Assembly (NCBI GenBank): GCA_036785705.1 | Contig: JAWUZG010000337.1 | Span: 62,001-126,000 of the forward strand | Direction: 5' to 3' | From: Acanthornis magna | Taxonomy: Eukaryota > Chordata > Aves > Passeriformes > Acanthizidae | Length of the DNA: 64,000 nt | Shown: positions 24,901 to 36,866 of the stretch, piece after piece | Position numbering within the stretch: the first letter of the stretch is position 1 | How the letters are laid out: the number at the start of each line of letters is the position of its first letter | Position numbers and translations under genes: made by a program | The notes under the pieces: generated by a model | What the model saw: only the letters and a program-made list of their open reading frames with translations | What the model was told of the DNA's origin: nothing | The model's database searches: none

Positions 24901-25413
24901 AGTATATACCACAAGTCTTTCCGTTACTTTTCTCCATCATACGTATCCTGTATACTTTATGCGAAGTAATGCTCTGGCTAATCATGGAGTTCATTTCATA
25001 CAGATCCTATACTTTTGAAAGAATGAGGAAATGTCTTAGCACCTCTAAGCTAGTCCTTAGAAAAATGACCTTTAAGAAAAAATAATTTAAAAAAAGGGAA
25101 AATAGCCTTTCAAAAAGAAGTTTTAAAATTGATTGCCTTCAGAAATCAAATCTTTCCTTTTCCAAAAGAAACATGAGCAATGGAGTAAGTTAAAGTGGAG
25201 AATGTATCTCAAATGTTAAAATCTAATGCACTATGTCAAACTACAGCATCTTGAGGAGATAATTTTACATGGGAATAACAATATACTCATATTTTCCAGG
25301 CATCCCAAGGTGTGTCAAAGAGATCAGATGAACAAATCAGGATCAGCTGTCAGGACAGAGTCCAGAAATAGCATCTCCCAAGTTCCAAGTCAGAGCTGGG
25401 TTCCCAAGCTGAG
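21946..25413. other. Non-coding stretch with a GC-richer island near 22.8-23.1 kb
   Basis: Mostly AT-rich unique DNA. Around 22790-23130 the sequence is GC-rich but CpG-poor, and open frames of 112-115 codons overlap there on both strands, as expected from composition. I recognise no protein in them. A paired-type homeodomain palindrome TAATTAATTA lies at 24695-24704. No repeats identified. Confidence 0.5.
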
Positions 25414-25414
25414 T

Positions 25415-25474
25415 TATGCATATCTGGAATGCATATCTGCATATGCATATGCATATCTGTTTATGCATATCTGG
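25415..25474. repeat. ATGCATATCTG repeat cluster with a palindromic core
   Basis: ATGCATATCTG occurs three to four times in 60 bp with variable spacing, and the centre holds ATATGCATATGCATAT, which is self-complementary over 16 bp. This is an irregular short tandem repeat that could form a hairpin or cruciform. Confidence 0.85.
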
Positions 25475-26552
25475 AAATTAAGGCAAATTTACTGCTCAGG
25501 TATGTTGAATCCATGTCTCTGGAAACCCAGAACCACAGAATGAGTTTGGGCCAGGAATAGCTCAGCATTCCCTTGAAATTAATTACTGAATTCAATTGCT
25601 TTGCAGAGTCTGCTGGCAGATGTTGGTAATGTTTCAGAATTAAAAAGTAACAATTATAAATAAAATAATTCAGGGAAAATAGTAGATGAGATTTGCAGAC
25701 ATTGATCCCACAAATGCACCATCAAATAGAACTGCTGAAAATAATATTAAGAAATAAATAAGGAAATAAAATAGGAAATAAAATTAAGAATCTAAAAGTT
25801 GATAGAAATAATTGGGAAGCTCCAGCTTCTTCTTGGTTTAGAGTCATAAAGAATATCTCCATCATGTCAAGACCAGTCAATGTCATTTTCCACAGGCCAA
25901 AATAGCAGCTTCAGTAGGGCTAGAAAAAAATTAGTTAAAGAAGCCTTTCCATTTCCCAAAGCAGAATTGCTACAACCATACCTTCTCATTTTCTCAAAAG
26001 TTTTATATTTTTTCTTAATGTTTTATTAAAAATTCTCATTGATTTCTTACTAAGAAATACAATTTTGGCCAACGTGCACATCTCAGACATTATTTTAAAG
26101 ACATTTCTGTAAAAGAAATCATGAGAAGTGTAATAAAAAAGAGGAAAGCACGTCTGTTATAAATCCAATGGAACAACAACTTTCAAATTTTAAAAAAATC
26201 ATGAAAATCTATTCTTTGGAAGGTTTTTAGCAAGTCTAAAGAACATAATTTATAAGGAATCTTCACAGTCACAGTCAATTTAACAGAAGCTCCACCTAGA
26301 CCAAAAATTAATAGCATCACACAAACCTTCCATTTTTATCTCCATTTCTTTCACTGGGTTTCCTTGGCCAGACAGGACCCTTAACCAGCTTCAGGTCACT
26401 TCTAGGTATAGTTGTGTTTGCAATGAGCCACACAGGGACCCCTCCTGTGAAGCCTGAACTCTGCAAGCTGGGCATTGGCTGGGTTTTTTCCAAATTCTTG
26501 TTTGAAAATTAAAATGATATTCACCCTTGATATTCTTGATGATTAGATACTC
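25475..26552. other. Non-coding stretch, nothing recognised
   Basis: A short run of related AGGAAATAAA units near 25750-25785 is the only structure seen. Confidence 0.5.
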
Positions 26553-26596
26553 TGTGTGTATATATATTTTTATATATATATTTACATACACATATA
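26553..26596. repeat. (TG/TA)n microsatellite
   Basis: A GTGTGTATATATAT run is followed by T bases and another TATATATATAT run, then ACATACACATATA. This is a compound dinucleotide microsatellite, likely length-variable. Confidence 0.9.
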
Positions 26597-28404
26597 GTCC
26601 TGGGTGCATGGCAATCATTCGCACACACAAACAATGGATATTCAATGCAAATGTGAAACTGCAAATGCACAAATTGTTTCTTAATACTCATCTTCCCATC
26701 AATGAATATAATATAAATGATAATAATAAATATAAATTAATACTAAATTAATACTGAGTACTTGAAATATTTCTACACGCACTAACAGTCTCTAGGATTA
26801 ACACCAAATTTGACCAGAGGATAATAGTCATAACAACTCTCACCAGCAGTAGCCTCTTTCTGTCATTTTTAACATCCAAAGGGTAAAGAAAAACTAATCT
26901 GAGCCAGGGTTTCTTTCTGTATGCTACAGATAGTCATCTCTGGCATCAGCAGACTGAGTCCAGGCTTCACATTGATTTTCTTTTTTCCTCATGTATACAG
27001 TGAAATTGAAGACCTATGCATTTCTGTTAAATGAGGTTCTGCCTTAGCTAATAGCAAACTATGACAATGGTCTGCAAAGAATTGGGGAAAAGGAAGCAGG
27101 CTTTCAAAAAAATTCACTACCAGCAGCTGTAAATTCATAACTGTCAATAAAATTGCTGAGGTTTTTATATGCACATTAACAGCATGCTTCAGTGTAAAAT
27201 GGGATTCTTAATTCTTTCCACAGAGCATTAAATCATATTTAAGATAAAAGGAATCCTCAATCAGCTACTGACAGGGTCCCTCCCTATCAAAAACGCTCTG
27301 CTCCCTATGTTTGTACTTTGTTGACTTCAACAACAATCTAATTGCAAAAATTCTTCTCAAAGTATAATATAAAACAATAGGGTGCAATTGCACAACATAT
27401 GTTGCTCTTCATTTACTCTAAGCACAATTCCAGGAGCCGAATGTGTTTTCTTGTAATGCCAGTAAAATGTATTTCAAAAGGAAGGTCACAAGTGGAAGGT
27501 GGTGCAGGACAGGGCTTCAAGCTGCATGGGAAATGTTTTCTGTTTGCTTCATACTCCATGAGAGAGCACCCTACACCCTGTGACGATGGAATGATGAAGT
27601 GGCTCCCAACAGTCTGTCAGGACTCTCTCAGGATACCAGCGGTGATACCTGCGCCTCCAGACAACTGGTGTTACCAAAATGTTTCTCAATTCCCAAATCC
27701 CGCTGGGCACCAAGGGCACCTTCTTACCCTTGCACACATTTCAGCCCATCCCTCAAAAGTAACATGAATTGTACCAGACAAAATCTGGCCCTCTGGTATC
27801 TCATTCCTTAAGAGATTAATAAAAGTGACATGCAGAGGGTCTCCAACAACATGTCCACCCATCCTTCTCTTAACTTCACTGTCAGTGCAAACTAGCTAAG
27901 GCACTAGGGCGGCACAGGAGCTGTGAGTATTTAACCCACGACTTGTTGCTAAAAAAAAAAAAATTGTTAAAGTCCAAAACCTCTGTCACTAGGACAATAT
28001 AGCACTTGCATTTGTTTTATATTATTATTAATTATTTCTTCATAACCATGGGACTTCCTTTCGGTAGGAATTTGACTGTGACTCGCAGTGTCTTTATCAG
28101 AACTCTGTGCTGGCTGCCCTGTTATGTGTTTACCAGCCCTCTGCCATCCCTCTGCTCCCAGGTCTCCCATGAGCACTGTCACCCAGACCAAGGGGCTTTC
28201 TGGAACGCGACCCTGGTATGCTCAGCTTGCCCTCTCCTCCTACTCAACTCAGTGTGCTGGCACAGCACAAGAGGGATGAAGCAGCAGGCATTCGGTTTCC
28301 CAACCTTCTCCAGAGCAAAAGACATCTCGAGTGACCTGTTATTATTGAACTGGGTTTTAATGAAGTGCTGGTACTCCACACCATGACACAAAGAACATAT
28401 GTGG
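26597..28404. other. Non-coding stretch
   Basis: AT-rich unique DNA with a 13-base A run at 27951-27963. Open frames of 122 codons (27399-27767) and 126 codons (28006-28386) lie on the plus strand. Neither shows a known domain. Confidence 0.5.
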
Positions 28405-28640
28405 CTGCAAGTAATTAATTACATTCTTGAAGAACCTAATAAGAAACTCTCATGTTTAAAGCACTTTATGGCAACTGTTAATTTTTTCTCTCTAATTATC
28501 AGAGTAGCAATGGAGTAATGCACTTTTCACCTCCAACTTGATTATTTTTCATTTCCTTCATCCAATAGCTTTGTTTATGCTAGCTATTGGTTCTGTGCAA
28601 TAACCAATCTTATTTCTCTTTTCAATTTAAAAATATAAAA
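28405..28640. promoter_or_regulatory. Candidate regulatory element: paired homeodomain site and three CCAAT boxes
   Basis: TAATTAATTA at 28412-28421 fits the P2 palindrome (TAAT, two bases, ATTA) bound by paired-class homeodomain dimers. A second TAATTA lies at 28493-28498. Downstream, three CCAAT pentamers, the NF-Y core, fall within 47 bp: 28562-28566 plus, 28586-28590 minus, 28604-28608 plus. The texture is that of a conserved non-coding element or a TATA-less promoter. There is no CpG enrichment and no open frame after it, so an enhancer is more likely than a promoter if it is real. Confidence 0.25.
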
Positions 28641-30830
28641 TACATCAAGGATGAAATCAAACAAAAAACTTTAATTTCATCAGAAAAAAAAATTTTTTCA
28701 CAGAAATGTCTGCTATAGGAAATTCACACTATTTTGTTTTCACATTTCCAAAGAGAATGGATTTTAGTATTGTGACTCTCTCAGGGGTCTGTCTTCAGGT
28801 GCTGAAGATGCTAAGCAGAGACACATCACCTTGAAGAAGTGATGAGCACCTCCTGTTGAGCACTGAAAATCAGTGGTGGTGTGCAAACCCGAAACTATTG
28901 ACAATTCAGACTTTTTTACACTAACTTCAGGAAGCTACATTCTGATTCCATGCAAAATAGAAATATGTTTTTTCACCATGCTGACCTGTTTGACAAGTAC
29001 GGACAGCCCTATGTGTTAAAGAGGAATCTACACAGAAATCAGAGGAACCAGGATCTGAGAAACAGCTTTGCTCTTCCGTGCTGGACCACAAGCAACTCTG
29101 AAACCATTGACCTTCTTCAGTAGCCTGACCCAAAACCACTGTCCAGCAGCAGAATTTCAATACCAGGCCCTAACTGCTGAAGGAATATTGTTCATGCTGA
29201 TATGAAGTTTCACATTGATCAAATGTAACAAACCCCCATTTAATCTTTCACTAATTTTAATATACTGAAAACTACTGCAAAGAACTTGCTGCTTGCTGTT
29301 ATTGTAGAACAGAGTTATTGTGTGAAGAAATGAAGAAAGCACCCACACACTGAGATGACCTTTCTGAATACTTCTTTATGGTTGGTCTGAATGTTATTTT
29401 TCAAAGCCAAACTAATCTTAAACCTTTTTTTTATGCAGCTGAAAACTGGCCAAAGCAGGAAAAAAGAAACTCTGAGGATACTAATCCATATGCCCCTAAA
29501 TTTATACCTTTCCCAAATGAAAGAAAACCAACCATTCCCTATAAGTACATACAATTAATATCTATATAATAAAACATAACCAATTTCAGGAAAAAGCAAT
29601 TATTCCAGGAATTCTTAAAATTATTTCCAACATTACAGCAGCTCCATGTATCTCTGCTTTTAGCTGCTGAAGTGGAGTCACGACACCTGCCTCAGCAGAC
29701 GGCCGTGCACGCACTGCAGAGCCACAGGCACCGGCTTGGCTTGTTAATGTGCACTGAGGCTGCTGCTGCTCGGAAGAGGACAGCCACCTCAAGAACAATT
29801 ATTTTGTCTTTTAGCACTCCTGTTGCAGTAGCTGCAGCCAAAGCACTTAAAATGCCATCTATTTGCTGCCATCTACAAGTGTCAGGATAGAACTAGAGAA
29901 GCACAGACATCTATGGTAAATAGGCTTGCCTTTGCAAGCCTAATGGGAGGATGAAAGCCTTGTTTTTTGGGAAAATTAACCTGATGAGTTCTGCTAGTTT
30001 GTCCCTTGAAACACAACTCACAGGTGAAATAGTGCATCCTCAGAAATGAGGAGCATAATGATGCTTTATTGCTTGAGAAAGCCACATGCCTCTAGAGAAT
30101 TTGTGTCATCATATACCAGGAGTAAGGCTGATGGAGCTGGCTTTAGGCTCTAATAAAGGAGGTGGAAAGAGATGAAAAAACACCATGACAAAAGATGCTT
30201 TTGTTACTTGTTGAGATTAATCTGAATCAAAATGTGTTCACAGTTATAATTTCTTCTACAACTGGAAAAAACTGCCAGTAAGAACAGCATGATTTTACTT
30301 TCCAATGCCACTGTAATTCTTATTCCTATCAAAGGAGGCTGAAAAAATTGACAAGTTATTCATTAGGAAATGCAGTTAATTTACAGGCAGGGTAATTTTC
30401 CCCCTACAAAATTGTATAATGAGCTTTAAACTCACTAAATAAAGGGTCTCTTCTCTGAGTGATTATGCTTCATTTACACAGGAATTAGTGGTGACTGGAC
30501 CTCCTTTCAGAGTAGCTTTAAAAGAGTTACATTACAAAAAAACGTCAACAGCTTTGAAAAATATCCTAACAGTCAACGGACTAAAAAACACCTCTCAGTG
30601 CAGCAGTGCATACATACATTGTCTTCATAAATATCTTTCAAAGGATAAGCACATAGCCGTTAAATCACATACCAGAATCCAGCAAATCTCTAATACTGCT
30701 TTCTTATTACATTACTCACTTAGGCATTATGCTGATTGAATGTATAGAAAAGCCTAAAAAAACAGATGGACAAGAATGTGAAGGAGCAATACTTTCCTCT
30801 TCAAAAATTGCCCTCACTCTATTCAATGCT
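28641..30830. other. Non-coding stretch
   Basis: Unique DNA with short random open frames. A slightly CpG-richer patch at 29680-29780 carries a short (GCT)n run. No repeats or exons identified. Confidence 0.5.
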
Positions 30831-30834
30831 AACT

Positions 30835-30897
30835 ATTTATTTATTATATTTATTATGATTTGTTGTTATTATTGTTGTTATTATTATTATTATTTTA
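30835..30897. repeat. (TTA/TTG)n trinucleotide repeat
   Basis: TTAT and TTATTA units lead into TTGTTGTTATTATTGTTG and then a pure TTATTATTATTATTATT run. This is an impure trinucleotide microsatellite, likely polymorphic. Confidence 0.92.
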
Positions 30898-31310
30898 TCG
30901 TGGATTTTTTTACTGATTAGTCTGTCTAAAGAATAGACCCTTTGGTTTATAGCCAATTCTTACCAAATGTAGTCTAGTTCAGTTTTCATATAATTAAGTG
31001 GTAGCTAGAAAACCCCAGCATCTCCAAAATGCACGCATTTTTGGATATTTACATAGAAACTAGGCAGTAGAAACCATTCCCAACAGCAGCATGTTTATGG
31101 TATCATGATGGTAGTAGATATGGCACATAAATAGTGTTTGTCCCTGGCAAGTTACTGAAAGTAATTAAAGTTCCTGTTACCTAGAGCAGTTGACCCTGAG
31201 GTTGTGGAAGTAGGAGAAATATATTTGGAAGTTTCAGTTAAAAATTTCACCTCCCTTTCTTCCTTCGTAGTGTAGGAAGTCCTAATCGTCTTTCCACTGT
31301 ACCGCAGAAG
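30898..31310. other. Non-coding stretch, nothing recognised
   Basis: No identifiable content. Confidence 0.5.
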
Positions 31311-31420
31311 TGAGATTCATAATATTTAAGGTCTGGAAGGGGCCATTTAATCATGAAGCCTGTCCTCCTTTATCATGGCATTTCGTAAGAGGTCTACGAT
31401 CACACAGAATCAGTGACATC
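31311..31420 (-). mobile_element. Ancient CR1-family LINE, 3' end, minus strand
   Basis: Read on the plus strand, GATTCATAATATTTAAGG, GGAAGGGGCCATTTAATCAT and GCCTGTCCTCC follow the complement of the 3' end of an old CR1 class (family pattern: end repeat, AAGG, AAGGGACCATT, GATCATCTAGTC, GACCTCC). Orientation is therefore minus, with the element's end at about 31311. The copy is strongly diverged and fades out after about 31400. This class is shared with turtles and crocodilians, so the insertion should be old and could be present at the same place in other birds. Confidence 0.6.
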
Positions 31421-31528
31421 TGTGCAAGTGCTTAACTAAATCTAAGCCAAAATATCCTGAGTCGGCAACACAGACCATCACAACAGCACAGTTAGCTTAC
31501 AGGGAATGGGGAGAAAATAATTTTAAAT

Positions 31529-31591
31529 GGAAAGGGGGGGGGAAGAAAAAAAGTATAAGAAAAAAAACAGAGAAGTAGTAGTAGTAAAAAT
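31529..31591 (+). repeat. Purine tract with G8 and (GTA)n
   Basis: Nearly pure purine sequence: GGAAA, a run of eight G, GGAAG and A-rich blocks, interrupted by a few T and C and ending in AGTAGTAGTAGTA. Such tracts can form triplex or slipped structures. It directly precedes the CpG-dense patch. Confidence 0.85.
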
Positions 31592-31620
31592 GAATCATGG
31601 GAATAATTGGGATGCAGTCC

Positions 31621-31875
31621 TCGGGAACGTGGCACACCCATCGTGGATGGGGCACCGGCTCCCTTCGAGCAAAACCGGGACATCATTGCCATCCACTGGG
31701 CAGGAGGGAGAATGCAGCGCGGGAGCGACACCGAGCACAGGGACAGCGGGCAGAGAAAGGGGCTGGCAGGAACGCCTGGAAAGCCTTCTCGACATCCCTG
31801 CTTCACTTTCACCCTTCACACACCCACCCTGACATGGTTGGGCCTCCCTCGGAAGCCTGGAAGACAAGTCGGAAG
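31621..31875. promoter_or_regulatory. Isolated CpG-dense patch
   Basis: I count 15 CpG dinucleotides in about 255 bp, with visibly high GC, in a window where CpG is otherwise scarce. Two more follow by 31953. Open frames of 94-118 codons overlap here in five frames, which is the usual effect of GC-rich sequence and not evidence of coding. It could be a small CpG island (an unannotated promoter or first exon), an unmethylated enhancer, or a recent insertion that has not yet lost its CpGs. No TATA box or known motif set points to one of these. Confidence 0.35.
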
Positions 31876-31953
31876 GTGTGAAAGTGGATCTGGTAACTAA
31901 AGCAGAAGCCAGCACGGTGCCATGAATACAGCCTGAGTACAGCTCTGCCACGA

Positions 31954-32830
31954 GGAGGGTGAGCTAGAGCCTGAGGCTGCTCTGGCAGGTGACACACATG
32001 CTGCCTACTTTCCAGCAGCTTTGAAAGAAGGAAACCTTTGGATCAGGCTCCTCATGCAAAGTTACGAATACTTTCTGGAGATTTTATGCCTGGAAGTCAT
32101 TTGCACGCTTTGGAATAAAATGACAAGACCAAAGAATTTGAGAGTTACAATGGTTTTCTCTGACAGAGAAGTCTCTACTTCATCTTATAGAAATCCATCC
32201 ATACATGGGTGAAACATCAACTTCTGAAAGCGACTGCCTATCTATATGATGTATGCAAAGGAGCATATGCCTCTTGAATACAAATGTAGTAAAGCACCTG
32301 TGAAAATGCTTTTTAAATCATAACCAGTATTTACTGAACTGACACAAACCATTTAAAATAATTTAGATAATAAGCACTATCAAAGAACACGAAATGAACT
32401 TACTAATACCTACAAAATGATGAGGGACAACTTGCTGACAGTATTGGCACTCAACAAAATTTGGCCACCACAGTAGCTCATATCAACCACTCAACCTACA
32501 CACTTGGATTATATATTAATTTTGCATGACTGCACATAGTTTTTGGTAGCAACTGGAAGACCTTGGCCACTCGTGGGAGAAGGACGAGTCCACCCCCAGT
32601 CTTCCTCCTCCCTATCCCAGATCCAGGTACTCAGGAGGCAGCTCCCAGATGCTGGGTGAGCCCCCCCATGCTGTGCCACAGAGTCACAAACTGGTGTTTG
32701 TTGGTTTATATATACTGCACACACTATGCACTGCTCTGATACTTTAGGGAGACTGGGAATTGCTGCTCAATCTGTTTGGATCAGCTGAGTGACTTGAAAC
32801 AAGTAATTTCACCCCTCCAGTATTCACTTC
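31954..32830. other. Non-coding stretch, nothing recognised
   Basis: Returns to AT-rich composition. No coding or repeat signal. Confidence 0.5.
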
Positions 32831-32849
32831 CCACACCCCCACCCCCCCC
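32831..32849. repeat. C-rich homopolymer tract
   Basis: CCACACCCCCACCCCCCCC, a short C-rich run. Confidence 0.85.
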
Positions 32850-35800
32850 AATAAGGCAATAACAGCAACCTCCTTGGTGTAGCAGCTTCAGACTGTTATT
32901 TATAAGAGGAAACTATTACTGCTGAAATTAAATCCTTACGAACTTCACCCCATATGTGAATAATGCTGGTCCAGGTGCAATTTTCTAACCCATCTTTAGT
33001 GTTACTAATTAAAAAACCTTTGTTGGACTCTGTTATGGCCTATGAATGTTTTTTTACAGGGCGCTCATCTCTGCTCCTTGACTCTTGTCTTTTCCAGTCC
33101 GTTTTTCTCTCTCATTCAGCAGCAGCCTCCCTAACACTGCCACACTAGTTTAGTCACACCAGCCACTTCATGACCTCTTGCTGCAGCCTTCAGTAACACA
33201 GGACTTCATTCTGCAGCTTCCTGAGCTGGATCATTGTGTTGTTACTCAGACATGCTCACCTGGGACATGGAGAGGCACTGAAGCTTTGCACAGTGCCTGG
33301 AACAGAATTTTGCTAAAACTCACAGCAACCTTCATTCTCCAAAGTATGCGTAAGACTAAGACACAGCAACAATGCCCCAACACAACTAGCTGCTCTGATT
33401 TTTCTGGGGATTAAGGACCACCTGTAAGAAAAGGAGGGAAGGTTTATTTGCCATTGACCCCAAAGAGTCATTTTTCTTTGGACTCATTCTTCAGAGTATG
33501 TGGAAAAGGCACAGCACATCACTATAGAGCTCTGCAGAGTGAGCTGCACTCACCCTGCAACTGAAGGAAGAGGTTCTTGCATCTCTAACACTAAAGCAAG
33601 GGTCCTCTTTTTGGATACAATCAAGAATTAGTTTTTCAGTTGCAGAAATGCTAAATATGCATAAATACATTTTAAAACTGGGCAGAGACATCCATTCCAA
33701 ATTCTCAGCTTTGACATTCCTCACATACTAAGACTCACTTTCCGACGTGCAGAATAACACACATTTCTGTGGTATTTTACCAGTACTAAGCACTATTACA
33801 GGCAAATAGGAACTGATCTATATACCAAAATACACTGCTGAGGATCTGTCATCCCTACTCTATGTATTTCAGATTTTGCTGTTTCTCTGTTCAAACTTCA
33901 GACTAGCTCTGCTTTGATGCCTTGTCCTGAAGCTCACACGTACCTGGTGTGCATTCAAGACTCCCTGAGCACATCCTCTAGTTTAGTCTCATTAAAAAAA
34001 AAACCATCAACTTCACATTCTTCGTGCACTGCTGTTCAATCAAGACCAATCAAAGGGGACCAACTAGGAAATTCACTTCAGAGGAGCATCCCTGATCTGA
34101 ATTAAAACATGAATATAGATGCAGTTGTTGAGACACTCATTTTTTGTGGTCCATTAAGTTTTGACAAATGACCATGTCTCAGTGATAACCACATGGAAGC
34201 TCATCATAGGAATAGGATTTGAATTTTTGTTGTAGTTACATTAGACAATGACTAAACCCGCAAGGACTTTAAGCATATATACTCTGAATTGTTTCCTTCC
34301 AAAAAGAGCTAAATTATTTTCAGACTGTGTTTTATCACAGCTTACTATCTCAGCAGGCACAGCTCCACTGAAACTGCCTTGTTTGCCTCTACAAGATCCT
34401 GTGATTTTTACTGTCAAAAAAATATGCCAGATTTCCCTATTAGTCACTCACTGAATTACAGGGCATGGGATCCCAGGCATGGCCAGCATATCAGGGGCAT
34501 CAGCATCCCTGCTCACAACCAGATTGTGCTGCTTAGCTGAAGGATGAGATCCTGCTCTTGCCCACATTCAGAATGGTCTGGATGTAGAGGAGAGGACCCA
34601 CACAGTAGCAGTGCCAGGGCCCAGGTAACCCCCTTGCTCTAAGTGGGGCATAAACATCACTTAAGCTGCCTCTAGTTTGTAGCTTTTCAGCTTCAAAGTC
34701 AAGTTAATAAAATGGCTGTTGTTGTGAAAGCATTACATAGAAAATAATAAAAGCTCAGAAAAAAATTGTAACAGGGAACAGAAATTCCTCCATAAGCCAC
34801 GACTATGAATTTGTCCCAACAAACCATTCTGATCATCACAATTTAGCAGCACCTGATTGCTCAGGGACATTATCTTGGCAGTGTCAGCCCAGACTGTAGG
34901 CGAGCACCCAACATCTTCAAAGCCCCCCCAGAAGTTAGTGTTAATTTGCAACACTGTTGAAAGGGCCTGCAGACAGGAAAAGGGATGAAAAGCACAAAAA
35001 GAGGGACATCCTCTCGTAAATCCAGATGTGGTCCCTCAGATCTTCCTCCTGAGGCACGCTGACAAAGCAAAGCAGCGAAATTGCCTCTAGTGCTGTTCTA
35101 TAAATGCTCCTTCACCCTGGAAATTGGGAAATTTAAACAATATCAGATTGAGACCCTTCCACTCTCAGGAAACCAATCAACAAATTTATTGCTTGATGCA
35201 AGTTTTAATGTTTAGAAAAGTTAAAAAGAGGGTTTGTTTTAAAGGATGTTAAAGAAATAGTAGGCAACAACCAAAACAGCATCAGTTACCTGTTACATTT
35301 CAACAACTACTGAACCATAAAATCTTCCATCAATCCCTTCAACTTTTTTGGCAAGTCAAACACTCAGGTAGTTATCCTCTGACACAAAACAAAGATTTTA
35401 CATTTTTGGATGGAAGAAATTAGTGCCATGTCTTTTTGCTATATAAAATATCCCTTTTGCTATCATTCCTTTTCCAAAGCTTTTAGAAAGCCTAGTGAAA
35501 GTGGGAGCATACCTTTCACATTATCAAGACAGCACCTAAATTTTCATCTTCCATATTCCAATAAGGCAGCTAGCATAAAACATTTAGAAGCACCATAAGA
35601 TGGAAATGTAGCAGGGTAACTCATTGAGAACTGAAAGTCTCAGTTGCATCTCTCAGTCATGCACAGTTCTTATTCTTTCCTTCACTGAGAGAAACACAGT
35701 AATGAAAGAGTTATAAAATGGTGAATATGACAGGTGCAGGTTAAGATGGAGTCAAACAGAGATGAACTGATATTTTATTATTATTTTAATAAATACATAA

Positions 35801-36810
35801 TCTAACTGCTTTACTTAGATGCATTGGTTCCAGTGTAATTATTTCTATTGCTTATGATTTTGGTGCTATATGAGAGTAAATCCCTACCATCTAAAGCCAA
35901 TAGGAGAGCTGATCTTGACTGCCTATAAAAGGGAAGTATTGTACAATTGCTGAGACAAAGGGAAGAGTACCACCATTTCAGCTGATGATTGCTGTATTAC
36001 AAATCTTTTTGCAATGCTGATGACTCTTAGGAAAAGGTAAGGCCTATTTTCTGGCCAGAATTTTGTGTTGCTTCAAAATTAAGAGTACAAGAGCAAAAGA
36101 AGTACCAAAGGAAAAACAACAAAGAAACAGTGCCTGAAATTTTATGGTGAAACTAAATGATCACGGCTGCAGCTTGCTGCCAGTGGAAATGAGAACAGAC
36201 TTCCCTTTCCAATACTGTCAGAAAGCCCATCCGGGGAAGATGCCCAACAGTGCCCAAACCAAACCACAGTCAACAGATTACCAGAAGATGATCTTTCTGT
36301 TAAGGCTGTTTTTAATAAACAGGCTCATCCAGAACAGGAGGTGAAAAGCCCCATCTTTAGAGCACAAATCTTCATCAGTTTCTTTGAAGAAATAGCTTAT
36401 TTTCAAGTGCTTCAGCATAGCAAATCCCAGGTAAAAGCAAATAAGAAAAATGACCTCTAGAAGTATTGTCATAAATCTCATAGGTGTACTCACTAGTCAC
36501 TTTTCTAGAAAGTTTCATGCATGTAAGGCATTGCCTTTGAGACCATTTGCCACAATAAAACACAGCTGAAGATGCAAGAAATTTCTCACATATGAGAAAA
36601 TTTTAATTTTCATTAATTTTATCTCAGTCTAAATAACCAGTCTCTGGAAAAATTGCACAAAAAATTATTTGACACTTCAAGAATAAGGGATATTATTTTA
36701 AAGAGATGCCTCATATTTTTTCAGAGTGTCTTGTGATAACATTTCAGTTCTCACTTTAACCAAAAGACTTACTGTTTTTGCAGTACGAGAAGCATATATG
36801 ATATACTCCA
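32850..36810. other. Long non-coding stretch, nothing recognised
   Basis: Unique AT-rich DNA. Open frames are 78 codons or fewer and no family is recognised. Confidence 0.5.
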
Positions 36811-36866
36811 TTTCTGGAGTGAAAGGTGAAGTATTTCTGGATATTTCTGGATAAAAGGTGAAAGAT
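36811..36866. repeat. Local duplication around ATTTCTGGA
   Basis: ATTTCTGGA occurs three times, and the outer copies are each followed by a similar AAAGGTGAA block. A small, imperfect local duplication. Confidence 0.75.

Noticed and set aside
26645..26652. Perfect ATGCAAAT octamer (also near 6783 and 15895)
   Set aside because: Isolated 8-mers are expected several times in 64 kb of AT-rich DNA; there is no supporting cluster.
31595..31951. 118-codon minus-strand frame and several plus-strand frames
   Set aside because: They lie within the CpG-dense patch, where stop codons are rare in every frame. No coding signature beyond openness.
33270..33400. GCACAGTGCCTGGAACAGA, resembling part of a MIR-type SINE
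   Set aside because: A single short match without the rest of the SINE; chance is more likely.
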